In this document: positions 43,983-52,566 of the stretch, piece after piece | Layout of the letters: every line of letters begins with the position of its first letter | Position numbering within the stretch: the first letter of the stretch is position 1 | NCBI GenBank assembly: GCA_018136815.1 | Contig: CM030938.1 | Location: forward strand, 444,928-508,927 | Length of the DNA: 64,000 nt | DNA from: Isochrysis galbana | Taxonomy: Eukaryota; Haptophyta; Isochrysidales; Isochrysidaceae | Direction of reading: 5' to 3' | Position numbers and translations under genes: made by a program | Notes under the pieces: model-generated | What the model saw: only the letters and a program-made list of their open reading frames with translations | Told to the model about the DNA's origin: nothing | Databases searched by the model: none

Positions 43983-44898
43983 ATGTCGATGAAGACGCGC
44001 ACGACCAATTCAAGGCCGCATATGGCGACAAGCTCCAAGCAGCTCTCTCGGGAGTCTCACACGAGTTTGCGGTGACCTATGGCGCTCTAGCCGACTCGGC
44101 TCCACGCAATTCTAGCGCCGTCCGGTCCTCTCTGAAGGAGGTGGCAACCTACATCGTATTTCGCATTTTCGACCCCGTAAAAGCCTACAAGACGAAAACT
44201 CGACATCTCGCAAGCGCATTGGAGCGCGAAGGGTTCCATGTATTACGGGGCAACCAGCAACGCGCCAAAACCACTGTAGAAGGGATCACGAATGTTGAAT
44301 CGGGCAAACGCCCGATTTGGCATTTCTACGTCTATACCGACACCTCCGCCTTGGGACACCGCTTCCCTCGCAACTTCCACGTGACTCTCGACGACGGAGA
44401 GAACTTCAACTTGGACTACGCCGTCCGTTCTTCGGTCGAATGCGTGACCCCCGAAGGAGAAATAGCCATCCACGGTACCCCCGGGGGGTGTAAGGTGTAA
44501 AGGATATGATAAGCCGTGGGCCATATCTTTCCTTCGAAAGAATCAAGTAAGCTTTCGCCAATGTACCTGCGAGCAGGACAAGGCGAAAGCTGAGCAACGT
44601 AAGCGCCAGAGGGACGCTAGCAACGCCATGGACTTCAGGGCCCTGATGGGACTTGGAGCGGCGGCACCATGCACCATGCCGCCGATTCATGGCGGGAGAA
44701 TGCAAAAACAATCGCACGAAGGGACGACAAATCGTTCAATGCTCATCCAGCCATGACATCCCCGGATGTTGGGCAAAGGACCCCGTGACGGGCAAGCAAA
44801 TCTGTATCTGTATGGTCAAATCCAATCTCAAACCTAATAAAGCGTATCCCGGGTACTGTGTTAACGGAGTCAGTTGCCTATACCGCCATGGTGAATAG
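43983..44898 (+). pseudogene. LINE ORF1, C-terminal part with CCCH-type zinc fingers
   Basis: Conserved ORF1 core (TYGALADSAPRNSSAVRSSL, GHRFPRNFHVTLDDGENF), broken at ~44,498. Then LRKNQVSFRQCTCEQDKAKA, and from 44,653 the C-terminus: CRRFMAGEC...VQCSSSH, then CWAKDPVTGKQIC and GYCVNGVSCLYRHGE. The last is C-x5-C-x3-H, a CCCH-type zinc finger; a second C-x7-C...C-x3-H set precedes it. These fingers probably bind element RNA. The frame ends at TAG 44896-44898. Confidence 0.75.
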
Positions 44899-45173
44899 TA
44901 GCGAAGTCAAGATTGCAACATACAATTTGAATGGAGCAAAACATAAACTAGCCTCAACTCTAGCGCAAGCGAGACTAGGGGGAATCCACGTTCTTTACGT
45001 GCAAGAATTGCATCACTATCACTACAATGATGGTTGGCACTTAAGGGTGCGCAATTTGGCCCGGTCCCTGGGATGGGACTGGTTTCAATCTCCCGCCCCG
45101 CGCGAGTTTGCGAGTTTGGATCTCTCCTCGACCCTCCGCGTTGGCTTCAGCGGACGAGTTTCACTTTCACGAT
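44889..45173 (+). pseudogene. LINE ORF2, N-terminal endonuclease fragment
   Basis: ATG at 44889 overlaps the last ten bases of ORF1 in another frame. The peptide VKIATYNLNGAKHKLASTL followed by LYVQELHHYH is the N-terminus of an AP-type (EEP) endonuclease: the YNxNG Asn and the catalytic Glu in QEL are present. Truncated after about 95 codons. Fixes the family as APE-type non-LTR elements. Confidence 0.8.
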
Positions 45174-45175
45174 AG

Positions 45176-46018
45176 TTCGAACCCTTCGTTTGCGTAGTTT
45201 TGCGCTCTCTTTCCGTATTTCTTCGCGCATCATGGCGATCGATCGCGACTTCAGCCTTCGCCGCGCGGGAGGGGTTTGTTTATCGTATGATTCCGGAGTG
45301 TTTACGTTAGTTTTCTGAGCCCGAGGACTTTGGTTTTTGGTTTCTTGTGAGTGATTTTGTCCCGAACTATCAATAAGGTGGTTCTAAAGGTGCTTTCTAA
45401 GTCTGGCGCGAGACGGCGGGTGGCGGGCGCGCTGGTTGCCCACCTGCCACCTGCCCAAGATTCTTCAGATGTTGTTTTTCGTTTTAGATGCTCCACCCCC
45501 GTCTTGTCAAGGGGCGTGGTGCGTGATGCCGTCGAGCGTATATTCGTCGGCTAGGGGCATTCGAGTCTCTTGTTGGATGCTTTGAGCTTTGAATCCGTCG
45601 GCCCCACCTTGCTGGTGGAGACGGGTCTAATCTTTGGGTGCTCCATTCAGCCGCTCCCCTATTATCGGAGAACAAACAACATGGATGCAGCAGCTAGAGT
45701 CGGGGTCGTTGGGCCCCGCTAGAGAGAGGGGTGCCGTCAAGCGTGTGACAACTCAAGCGCAAACAACAACATACGCACTGGAAAAGCATGGGCCTTGCCC
45801 CGCCAGTTCCACTTCCACTTTCCCACCCGCTATGCCACATTTGACACTGACGGACTTAAAATACACTAGCTTCCTAGAGTTAGGTTTGCAACTTCTATTT
45901 CTGATCTCCGAAAACGTATTCCTAAGTCCATCGTTGAGAACATGGCACCCCTCAGCTCTCAACTTGAGCCGGAAAGACGCCCCTGGAAGTTATGCAGTCA
46001 AGCCTTTGTGTTTTTGTC
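45176..46018. other. Intergenic, no gene seen
   Basis: Unique sequence. AACTATCAATAAGG at 45,365 resembles a LINE 5' hairpin half, without the rest. No other feature. Confidence 0.35.
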
Positions 46019-47212
46019 TCACAAGTCCCCATCGATGTCGCAAACCAAATTGATATTCATTCGGCCTGACACGGTCTCAAAGGCATCACCGCGACAATTC
46101 ATCAAATGCTTTCTAGGTGGCTTCCTTTGCACATATTCTTCTCTTCGCTGATTCGCTCGCTTCATGAAGTTGGAGACATCGTACGTGGCACCGTGATTTT
46201 GCGCCAACACATCGGCGACTCGCTCGTGTAGGTGCGCACGAGATTCGCTGCGCGCCGGCTCCAAAACATTCTCCACCGGAACGACTCGGTAATTACAATC
46301 CTCTACGAGAGATCTGAGAGTTGAGCTTTGTGGCAATTGATTCACTTCATCGAGCAATTGGTCTCGGCCTAGGAGCTGCCTTCGAGCTGATGGATTGAGG
46401 CAGTGGGTGAAGACAACTATTCCATGCCTCACCGCTAGCGGTCCAAGCAGCTCTTTGATACGTAGTAGCGCCTCCTCTTGCTCAGGGGTAAATCTACCAC
46501 GTGGAACGATGATTAGAATGGCAGCAAGCCCATGTGGCGCAAGGGCCGTAAAACGTGCTAGCTCCTCAGCAATCTCTTCACGAGTTCGGTGCGTGTCGGC
46601 TAATCCAGGTGTGTCGATTATTCGACATGGGCACTTCTTGTACATGAAATCGCGATAAGACACTGCTTTTGTCACTGATAGCAGAGTAGAGCTCTGCTCA
46701 AAGTTCCGCTCTCGCCCACCAACAAGGGTGTTGCATGTGCTGCTCTTGCCGCTGCCCGTGACACCAAACACAGCGACCACCCGCGTCTGTGGGTCCACAT
46801 CTAGAGGATTCGCCTTCCACATGTGCATTCTATCCATCATGATACCCTCCTCCCGAATCTCCGCGGTTCTCCTGTCCACCCCTGCACACACGCTTAGTCC
46901 TGCTGCTGTGAGGAGACTTCCTCCCGCAAAGGCAAAAGCATTGCAAAAGCCCCGACAGCGACTGTTTCTGGCCATCCAGCTGGCCTTCAATTCGCCCTCC
47001 AAGTCTGTCGCCAACCCCGCCACCCCATTATCGCCCCACCCCTCCCCGTGTCGTCTCTCCTTGGGAATCTGGGACCTGTGATGCCTCAGCTGGCTGACAA
47101 GTAGCTTGTGATTGCCAATGCTAAGAAGGGTCGCCAATGGCCCCTTGTTGGCAAGACGCTCCAGCGCGGGCGGCAGCACGCGGCCGCAGCAGCGCGCAGA
47201 CACAGTGCGCAT
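46019..47212 (-). CDS. AIG1/GIMAP-type GTPase
   Basis: A single-exon 397-residue protein. The first 80 residues are basic and hydrophilic. A hydrophobic segment (FCNAFAFAGGSLLTAAGLSVCAGV, ~86-108) may insert in a membrane. The G domain follows: G1 VAVFGVTGSGKSSTCNTLVG (~146), the G2 region with LLSVTKAV, and G3 CRIIDTPGLADTHR (~197). AILIIVPRGRFTPEQEEAL is the AIG1 conserved box. G4 is degenerate (VVFTHCLNP, lacking the usual Asp). The C-terminus is basic (FMKRANQRREEYVQRK). Family members bind GTP and oligomerise on organelle membranes or act in stress and immunity; the role here is unknown. Isolated from neighbours. Confidence 0.85.
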   Translation of the reverse strand: MRTVSARCCGRVLPPALERLANKGPLATLLSIGNHKLLVSQLRHHRSQIPKERRHGEGWGDNGVAGLATDLEGELKASWMARNSRCRGFCNAFAFAGGSLLTAAGLSVCAGVDRRTAEIREEGIMMDRMHMWKANPLDVDPQTRVVAVFGVTGSGKSSTCNTLVGGRERNFEQSSTLLSVTKAVSYRDFMYKKCPCRIIDTPGLADTHRTREEIAEELARFTALAPHGLAAILIIVPRGRFTPEQEEALLRIKELLGPLAVRHGIVVFTHCLNPSARRQLLGRDQLLDEVNQLPQSSTLRSLVEDCNYRVVPVENVLEPARSESRAHLHERVADVLAQNHGATYDVSNFMKRANQRREEYVQRKPPRKHLMNCRGDAFETVSGRMNINLVCDIDGDL

Positions 47213-47970
47213 TGCCCTATACCTGCCTTAGCCAGCGCGTATCACCACAATCTCCTCTCCAAACCTCCCTCTTCCCCCGTCTGTGGTGGAAGGAGGGGCG
47301 AGAGAAGGGGCGCGGCGAGAGCGAGGAGAGGCGAAGTGGGGCGTTTTTGGGATCTGAACCACCGATGGAAGACGAGAAAAGGGTGGAGACTCTCTCGGGG
47401 GAAAACAAGATCAAAATAGAGCTCTACATAGTACCAGTCTTCCCAAAAGGGCTAGAGTAGTGCAGCTGGAGTAGTGGATTGTAGGACTAGAGCAGCGGTT
47501 AAAGTACGGTCAACTCACTACTCACTACTAGGGGGTCGGGCGGAAGAAGGTTAGGATTCCATATCCATATGAGGCCTAAATAAGCTCCCTGTTGGTCCTG
47601 ATAGTGGAGATGCCCCGCGAGAAGAGTCCGTCCGAAAAGGTGAGTCGCGCATATGTATACGTTGACTCGACATGGACATGGCGATTGGCGATTGGCCCAT
47701 GCCTGTCAGAGCAAGGCTGATCTCACTCTTGGAGATTGCCTGCGAGGGCGCGCCGGCAGCTAGCGCGGAATGCGGTTCTTGCGGGGAGCTCATGGAGCTT
47801 TCCTCGGGGGTGACTACGGGCATGGTGATCGACGCACGACGCACGACGCACGGAGGGCGCGGAAGTGCGGAAGGAGGCTTGTGGGTGGTGGTGGCTGGTG
47901 GCAGGCGACCCTAGTTGGGATGTAAGTACTGATATTAGTACTGATGCATTAGTATTAGCTCCCCAGGAGC
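47213..47970. other. Intergenic with possible element remnants
   Basis: Promoter of the GTPase gene, then unique sequence. A 97-residue minus-strand ORF (47844-47551, MRRASITMPVVTPEESSMSS) has ordinary composition but no recognised domain. It overlaps the ~35-bp repeat shared with 23.7 kb, so it is probably element-derived. Confidence 0.35.
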
Positions 47971-48010
47971 CCTAGATGGGAAAAACAGTGGGGGGGGTTC
48001 CAAAAACAGT

Positions 48011-48852
48011 AAAAAAAAACTTCTTAATATTCACGCCGCGCGCGCGACTATGCACTCTAACACATGCAGCCTCGCCCGCCGCTCTCATCCCCGCTCCACC
48101 TGCCTTGCGGCCCGTCCCTCGTGCGCTACCTAGGGGCTGGGTGAATGGGGTTTCCTGCAGCAGATGGTGTGCACCGATCCCCGATAGGTTTTTTCCACCC
48201 CTTCCTCCTGTACCATCGCGCTATCGGTTTCTATGTTGTTTTCTTTTTTAGACCTATGGGATGGGCGGCGTGTTTCCGTGCTTACGGGGGTCGAGGCAGG
48301 GCGGGTGAGTGAAGCGTCGTGCCGGCCAGCGTTGGGCGAGTGGAGTCAATGGGTGAGGGGGTCTTGTCAATGTTATCCCCACGGGGGGCGTGCGCGCGTG
48401 CTTCGTGTGTGTGGTGAGGTGTGCATGAGGGTCTTACTCTGACACGTATGTTGCTTGCTGCATTGAGGTGTGTGTTGTGCCCATAGGGGCCACCCGGCCG
48501 CGGGCCGCGCTGCCGGAGCAGCGCGGCCCTTGCCAGGGCGAGAGGGGCCTCTGCCATAAGGCACGCCCAATGGAAGGGTGGCTGCATGAGCCTGGCACTG
48601 GTGGGGTGTTGCCAGCAGCCTGCTGCCCCCCATGGGGGAGGCCAGCATGGCTGCCATGTGTGGTGTGGCCGGGGCCACGGGCCGTGTGGCACGACCGGAG
48701 TCGCACGCACCTGCTCGGCCTCGGTGGGCGGACGCGGCCGCTTCGTCAGCGGCTGCTCCATGGGCACTGGGGGGGCGCCCTCGGTGGGGGGCCCGAAGGA
48801 GAGGGGAGTCGCGTCGGCGCGCTCCATCGCGTCTAAGTATAAACTTAGTTGG
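48011..48852 (-). mobile_element. LINE derivative with TSD, 842 bp
   Basis: Direct repeat CCAAAAACAGT flanks it (48000-48010 and 48853-48863; it extends as an A-run). On the minus strand it starts CCAACTAAG, with hairpin CTAAGTTTATACTTAG (48848-48833), then ACGCG and an ATG at 48827. It ends AATATTAAGAAGTTTTTTTTT. No RT or endonuclease. Inserted into the AAAAACAG arm of the surrounding TIR element. Confidence 0.88.
48282..48827 (-). CDS. MERA-type ORF of LINE derivative
   Basis: 181 codons from ATG 48827 (MERADATPLSFGPPTEGAPP). Proline/Arg/His-rich, with KRPRPPTEAEQ resembling the KRPRQ of other ORF1 N-termini. No folded domain is visible. The frame is intact, so it may be translated, but it lacks the conserved ORF1 core. 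Confidence 0.5.
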   Translation of the reverse strand: MERADATPLSFGPPTEGAPPVPMEQPLTKRPRPPTEAEQVRATPVVPHGPWPRPHHTWQPCWPPPWGAAGCWQHPTSARLMQPPFHWACLMAEAPLALARAALLRQRGPRPGGPYGHNTHLNAASNIRVRVRPSCTPHHTHEARAHAPRGDNIDKTPSPIDSTRPTLAGTTLHSPALPRPP

Positions 48853-48959
48853 CCAAAAACAGTAAAAACAGTCTGTTTTTGGCCTCCATAGTCCATAGAA
48901 AAACAGACAAAAACAGTCCCAAAAACAGTACCGGGGGGGGGGGGGCTCTCTAACGAATT

Positions 48960-49900
48960 CTTGCCGGGCGAGGGCGCTCGGTCGGGTGCGCGCTCTCTCT
49001 CTCCCCCCCTCGCTCTCACTCTCCCTTCTCCCTCTCTCGCTCCCCCCCTCTCCCCTCTCTCGCTCTCTCCCCCTCGCTCTCGCTCTCTCCTTCGCGCTCC
49101 TTCGCTCTCCCCCGCTCTCCCCCGCTCTCCCTCTCGCTCCCCCCACCTCCCTCTCTCTCGCTGCCTCTCTCTCGCTGCCTCGCTGCCTCCCTCTCTTGGT
49201 CTCGCTCCTGCGCTCTTGCTCCCGCGCTCGCTCGCTCTCCCCTCTCTCGCTTTCCCCTCTCTCGCTTTCCCCTCTCTCGCTCGCTCTCCCTCCCTCCCTC
49301 TCTCTCTCTCTTCCGCCCCCCCCATCCCCCCTCGCTCTCACTCCCTCACTCTTTCTTACTCGCTCGCTCTCTGTCTCGCTCGCTCGCTCCCTTTCGCTCG
49401 CTCGTTCTCCCTCCCTCCCTCCCTCCTTCTGTCTCTGTCTCTCCTCGCGTTCTGTCTCTCCCTCGCGCGCGTGCGCTTTCTCTCTCTCTCGCTCGCTCTC
49501 TCTCCACGCTCCTCCCTCTCTCTCTCTCTCTCCCCTCTCCCCCTAGCTCCCTCTCCCCCTCGCTCCTGCGCTCTCCCTCTCCCTTGCTCTTGCTCCCTCT
49601 TGCTCCCTTCTCTCTCTCTGTGTGTCCCTTGCTCCCCCTCTCCCTCTCCCTCGCTCTCCTCTCTCTCCCTCTCTCCCCCCCTGCCCCCTCGCTCTCGCTC
49701 CCTCACTCTCTTTCTCGCTCGCTCGCTTGTTCCTCGCTCGCTTGCTTTCGCTTGCTCTCCTTCCCCCCTTCCCCTTCCCTCCCTCCCTCTCTCTCATTCT
49801 CCCCTTCATCACCCTTCTCTCTGGCCCCCCTCCCCCCCCTTCCCCATCTCCCCTTCCTCCTCCTCCTCTCTTTCTTTCCACGCACGCGCAAGCGCCCGCA
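48960..49900. repeat. CTCGCTC/CT microsatellite
   Basis: About 900 bp of CTCTCGCTC, CCCTCCCT and related pyrimidine repeats inside the TIR element. All long ORFs here are Ser/Leu/Pro or Arg/Glu repeats without protein character. Confidence 0.9.
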
Positions 49901-50057
49901 TATGCTCACGCTCCGCGCACGGTGCATGAGTGCTCGCGTTGCCATTCAAAAACGGAGACAAAAACTGAAGGGCTTGCAAAAACAAAAACGGCAAAAACGG
50001 CCTGTTTTTCGCCTTCGCCTTCGTAGAAAAACGGTGAATACGTTTCTCCCATCTAGG

Positions 50058-51030
50058 CCAGGGGCTGATATATTGATGTAAGTGCCTAGGCTGTGTCGGA
50101 GCGAAGCTCGTTTCCTCTTTGGAAACGAGCCGCGGAGGCGCACCGGCGGCTAGCGCGGCGCACGGTTCATCCGGTCGTCATCCGGGGGTGAAAGAAACTA
50201 ATCTTTTAAACGTCGGTGACCCTCTCTCCCTCCGCGACCGCGAGAATCGCGAAGAAGAAGAAGAACGGACGAGATGGAGGCAATCATCGAGGGAATCACC
50301 AAAGGAATCGAAGTGAAGGGCCGCGCAGCGTTCGCGCGAGACCGCGCACCCGCTCCGATGAGCTCTCCTGCCCCCGCCCCCCCCCCTCCCCCCTCCCGAG
50401 AATCGGTGGCGACGCCACCTTAACTATTTGACCGCCCTATACTTGCAAGTTCTTGTACGTCTTATTTGTGTAGAGAGGGATGTGGCACCTAGAGAGGGAT
50501 GTGGCACCCAAACTTGCAGGCACTTGTAGAGGGAGGCCAAACTTGTGACGCGATCAAGAAGCCACCCAGACTTTCGATAGAATTTGTACTACGTAAAAGT
50601 ATTGCCCTGCCCCTAAAGATCCTTAGTAATAGTAAGCGTTCCCACAGAGCTTTTGACCGAGAATAAAAGAACGCCGCGAATTAAAACGATAAGTTCCCCT
50701 GTCCTTGACCTGACGTGCCGACCCCTTTTTCTCTCGATTTCTCGAAGCAGCGCTAAAAAGTAGAGGTCCTCCGCAACTCAGAAAAAACTCGAAGGGGAAC
50801 CCACCCTTCTTTGTGCTAACACACAACTTTGTTCCCGTAATTTTCTGATCGACGCGTGTTTGTAGAGGCCAGGTGCACCAAGACTAACTGCTGAGAAGAC
50901 GTGTCGCGGTTATTTGTAACTGAAGAACTTATGAAGTAGCAAAAGCTTCCAGATGAAAGAGACGAGCGGCAGGAGCAGCCTCTCTCGGCTCAGCTGGAGA
51001 ACGAGAGCGACGGAAACAGAGAGGGCGACC
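50058..51030. other. Intergenic with TTAA-element right end
   Basis: 50,318-50,421 matches the right ~100 bp of the TTAA-flanked element (24,829-24,919), ending GTGGCGACGCCACCTTAA. At 50,471-50,512 AGAGAGGGATGTGGCACC is duplicated in tandem. The rest is promoter/5' UTR of the BAF-like gene. Confidence 0.6.
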
Positions 51031-51336
51031 ATGGTCCACGGATCGCTCACACAGGCCCAGTTGGACAAATTCGCCTCTATGCCGCTGCCTGCGAATCTCG
51101 AGGCGATGCCCCAGATTGCGCAGCAGACTGCCGCCAAGCTCAAGGCGATCGGCATTGAGACACCAGAGATGCTGTTCGGCTTCTTTCTGCAAAAGGGCAA
51201 GGACCGCCAAAGGTTCAAGACTTCTCTCCTGGAGCAGGAACAGAGACTGAACGAGGGCGCTCGTACGGATATCTTGTTCGATCTCTGCGAGGCTTGGTGC
51301 GACTCGATGTTTTCACCCCTTGTCGATCGAGACTGA
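51031..51336 (+). CDS. Barrier-to-autointegration-factor-like protein
   Basis: 101 residues from ATG 51031 (MVHGSLTQAQLDKFASMPL); an upstream in-frame ATG at 50953 is Ser/Arg-rich and less likely. The pattern FASMPLPANLEAMPQIAQQTA, KLKAIGIETPEMLFGFFL and LCEAWCDSMF tracks BAF (BANF1, about 89 residues): the F..x.PL start, the helix-hairpin-helix-like PxIG(x)xxA region (here PQIAQQTA), the LxGxFL helix and the C-terminal (R/A)EWCDxF. BAF binds double-stranded DNA without sequence preference as a dimer and bridges chromatin at the nuclear envelope; animal BAF also limits foreign DNA. The canonical glycine of the hairpin is Ala here, so DNA binding may differ. Confidence 0.75.
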   Translation: MVHGSLTQAQLDKFASMPLPANLEAMPQIAQQTAAKLKAIGIETPEMLFGFFLQKGKDRQRFKTSLLEQEQRLNEGARTDILFDLCEAWCDSMFSPLVDRD

Positions 51337-51513
51337 CCTGTTGGAACTGGACCCACTCATTGAAAGAGGGCGCACAATGAGGTGGGATAGGATGGGATGA
51401 AACGGCTACGAGTCCGCCGGCTTTGCTTAGCATAGCGCGCTATTCTTCATGGGTCAGCGTGTGACACATTGGCTGATGCTTGCCATGTAATAGCCTACTT
51501 GGTTATTTCGTTT

Positions 51514-52137
51514 AGGCTTTGCGAGCGCCAAGCGCGAGGCATGTCAAAGCATCTTGCTCTGGTTCGCCACATACAGCGATGGCATCAAGTTCTCGTCTGC
51601 TCTGATTGGAGATTGGAGAGCCGGCAGCACTATCAAATCTGTGATTGCTCGCCGTAAGCGCCACTCTTTAGTTGGAACCCTCCCAATAGCCCCCTCATAC
51701 ACTGAAGTGAGTCATCTGCTGAGTCGTATCTCAAACTTAGCTTAGGCTTTGCGAGCGCCAAGCGCGAGGCGTGTCAAAGCATCTTGCTCTGGTTCGCCAC
51801 ATACAGCGATGGCATCAAGTTCTCGTCTGCGCTGATTGGAGATTGAAAAGCCGGCAGCACTATCAAATCTGTGATTGCTCACCGTGAGCGCCACTCTTCA
51901 CTTGGAACCCCCCCAGAATAGCCCCCTCTCACACATTGAGGCGCGTCATCTGCTGAGTCGCATCTCAAACTTATTTTAGGCTTTGCGAGCGCCAAGCGCG
52001 AGGCGTGTCAAAGCATCTTGCTCTGGTTCGTCACATACAGCGATGGCATCAAGTTCTCGTCTGCTCTGATTGGAGATTGAAGAGCCGGCAGCACTATCAA
52101 ATCTGTGATTGCTCGCCGTGAGCACCACTCTTCACTA
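51514..52137 (+). repeat. 230-234-bp tandem repeat, 2.7 copies
   Basis: Units start at AGGCTTTGCGAGCGCCAAGC: 51514, 51744 and 51978. Copies are well over 90% alike by eye, with small indels. The third unit is cut at about 52,137 after CACCACTCTTCAC. It begins about 180 bp after the BAF-like stop. No RNA gene or ORF was recognised. Confidence 0.9.
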
Positions 52138-52540
52138 GAGGTGGGGGAGAGTGGGTTGGAAAAAAAACTCTTGTTGATCCGGAGGCCCACATTTTTTTAT
52201 CGTCGTACCGAGGGAAGATTTCCCCTCGTCTCTCTCCCCGCTCTAATCCGAATCCGAGGCAGAGCGATGGCGACCGACCCCGGATGGGACAACAGGTACA
52301 AGGTCAACAGGTTTTGGGGGCCTTTTCCTATTAAGAGGACATAGGACATGTTAACAGGTCGCAATAGGTCCGTAACAGGTCAAAATAAAACTCATTTTAA
52401 TAATATTTTAGATCTATCTCAGTATGATTTATAATATGAATACGATTGATTTCTGACTTCTGAGCTTAGTTACTTAGTTACTAGGGAGAGGAAGGGATCT
52501 GAGATGATGTGGGCGTGGCTATGATAGCGGTACCTATAGC
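52138..52540. other. AT-richer spacer
   Basis: Unique sequence with AACAGGT words (52,295-52,380: GACAACAGGT, CAACAGG, TTAACAGG, GTAACAGG). GATGGGACAACAG also occurs at 23,005 and AACAGGTAACAG words near 23,070, so it may be another word-type arm. Confidence 0.4.
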
Positions 52541-52566
52541 CAAAAACTATTGTTATAGTTTTAGCG

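Larger units (their letters stand above)
43974..45175 (+). mobile_element. LINE fragment spanning the ORF1/ORF2 junction
   Basis: Begins abruptly inside ORF1 (TTCTTTTATGTCGATGAAGA corresponds to about 8,763) and runs through the ORF1 C-terminus into the start of ORF2. Near 44,497 an extra GTGTAA relative to other copies adds a stop (GGCKV). It ends about 45,175 within the endonuclease domain. This is the only copy here showing the ORF1 zinc fingers and the ORF1/ORF2 overlap. Confidence 0.85.
47971..50057. mobile_element. hAT-like TIR element, AAAAACAG/AAAAACGG word
   Basis: TIR CCTAGATGGGA at 47971 and its complement ending at 50057. The 8-bp duplication has one difference (CCAGGAGC at 47963-47970, CCAGGGGC at 50058-50065). 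The left arm carries AAAAACAG and the right arm AAAAACGG words (49,947-50,040). Interior: a LINE derivative (48,011-48,852) and a 900-bp CT/CGCTC microsatellite. Same terminus as the 183-bp MITE at 11,098. Confidence 0.8.

Noticed and set aside
48961-49929. 322-codon ORF (Ser/Leu/Pro-rich)
   Set aside because: A by-product of the CTCGCTC/CT microsatellite inside a TIR element; equally long ORFs exist on the opposite strand.
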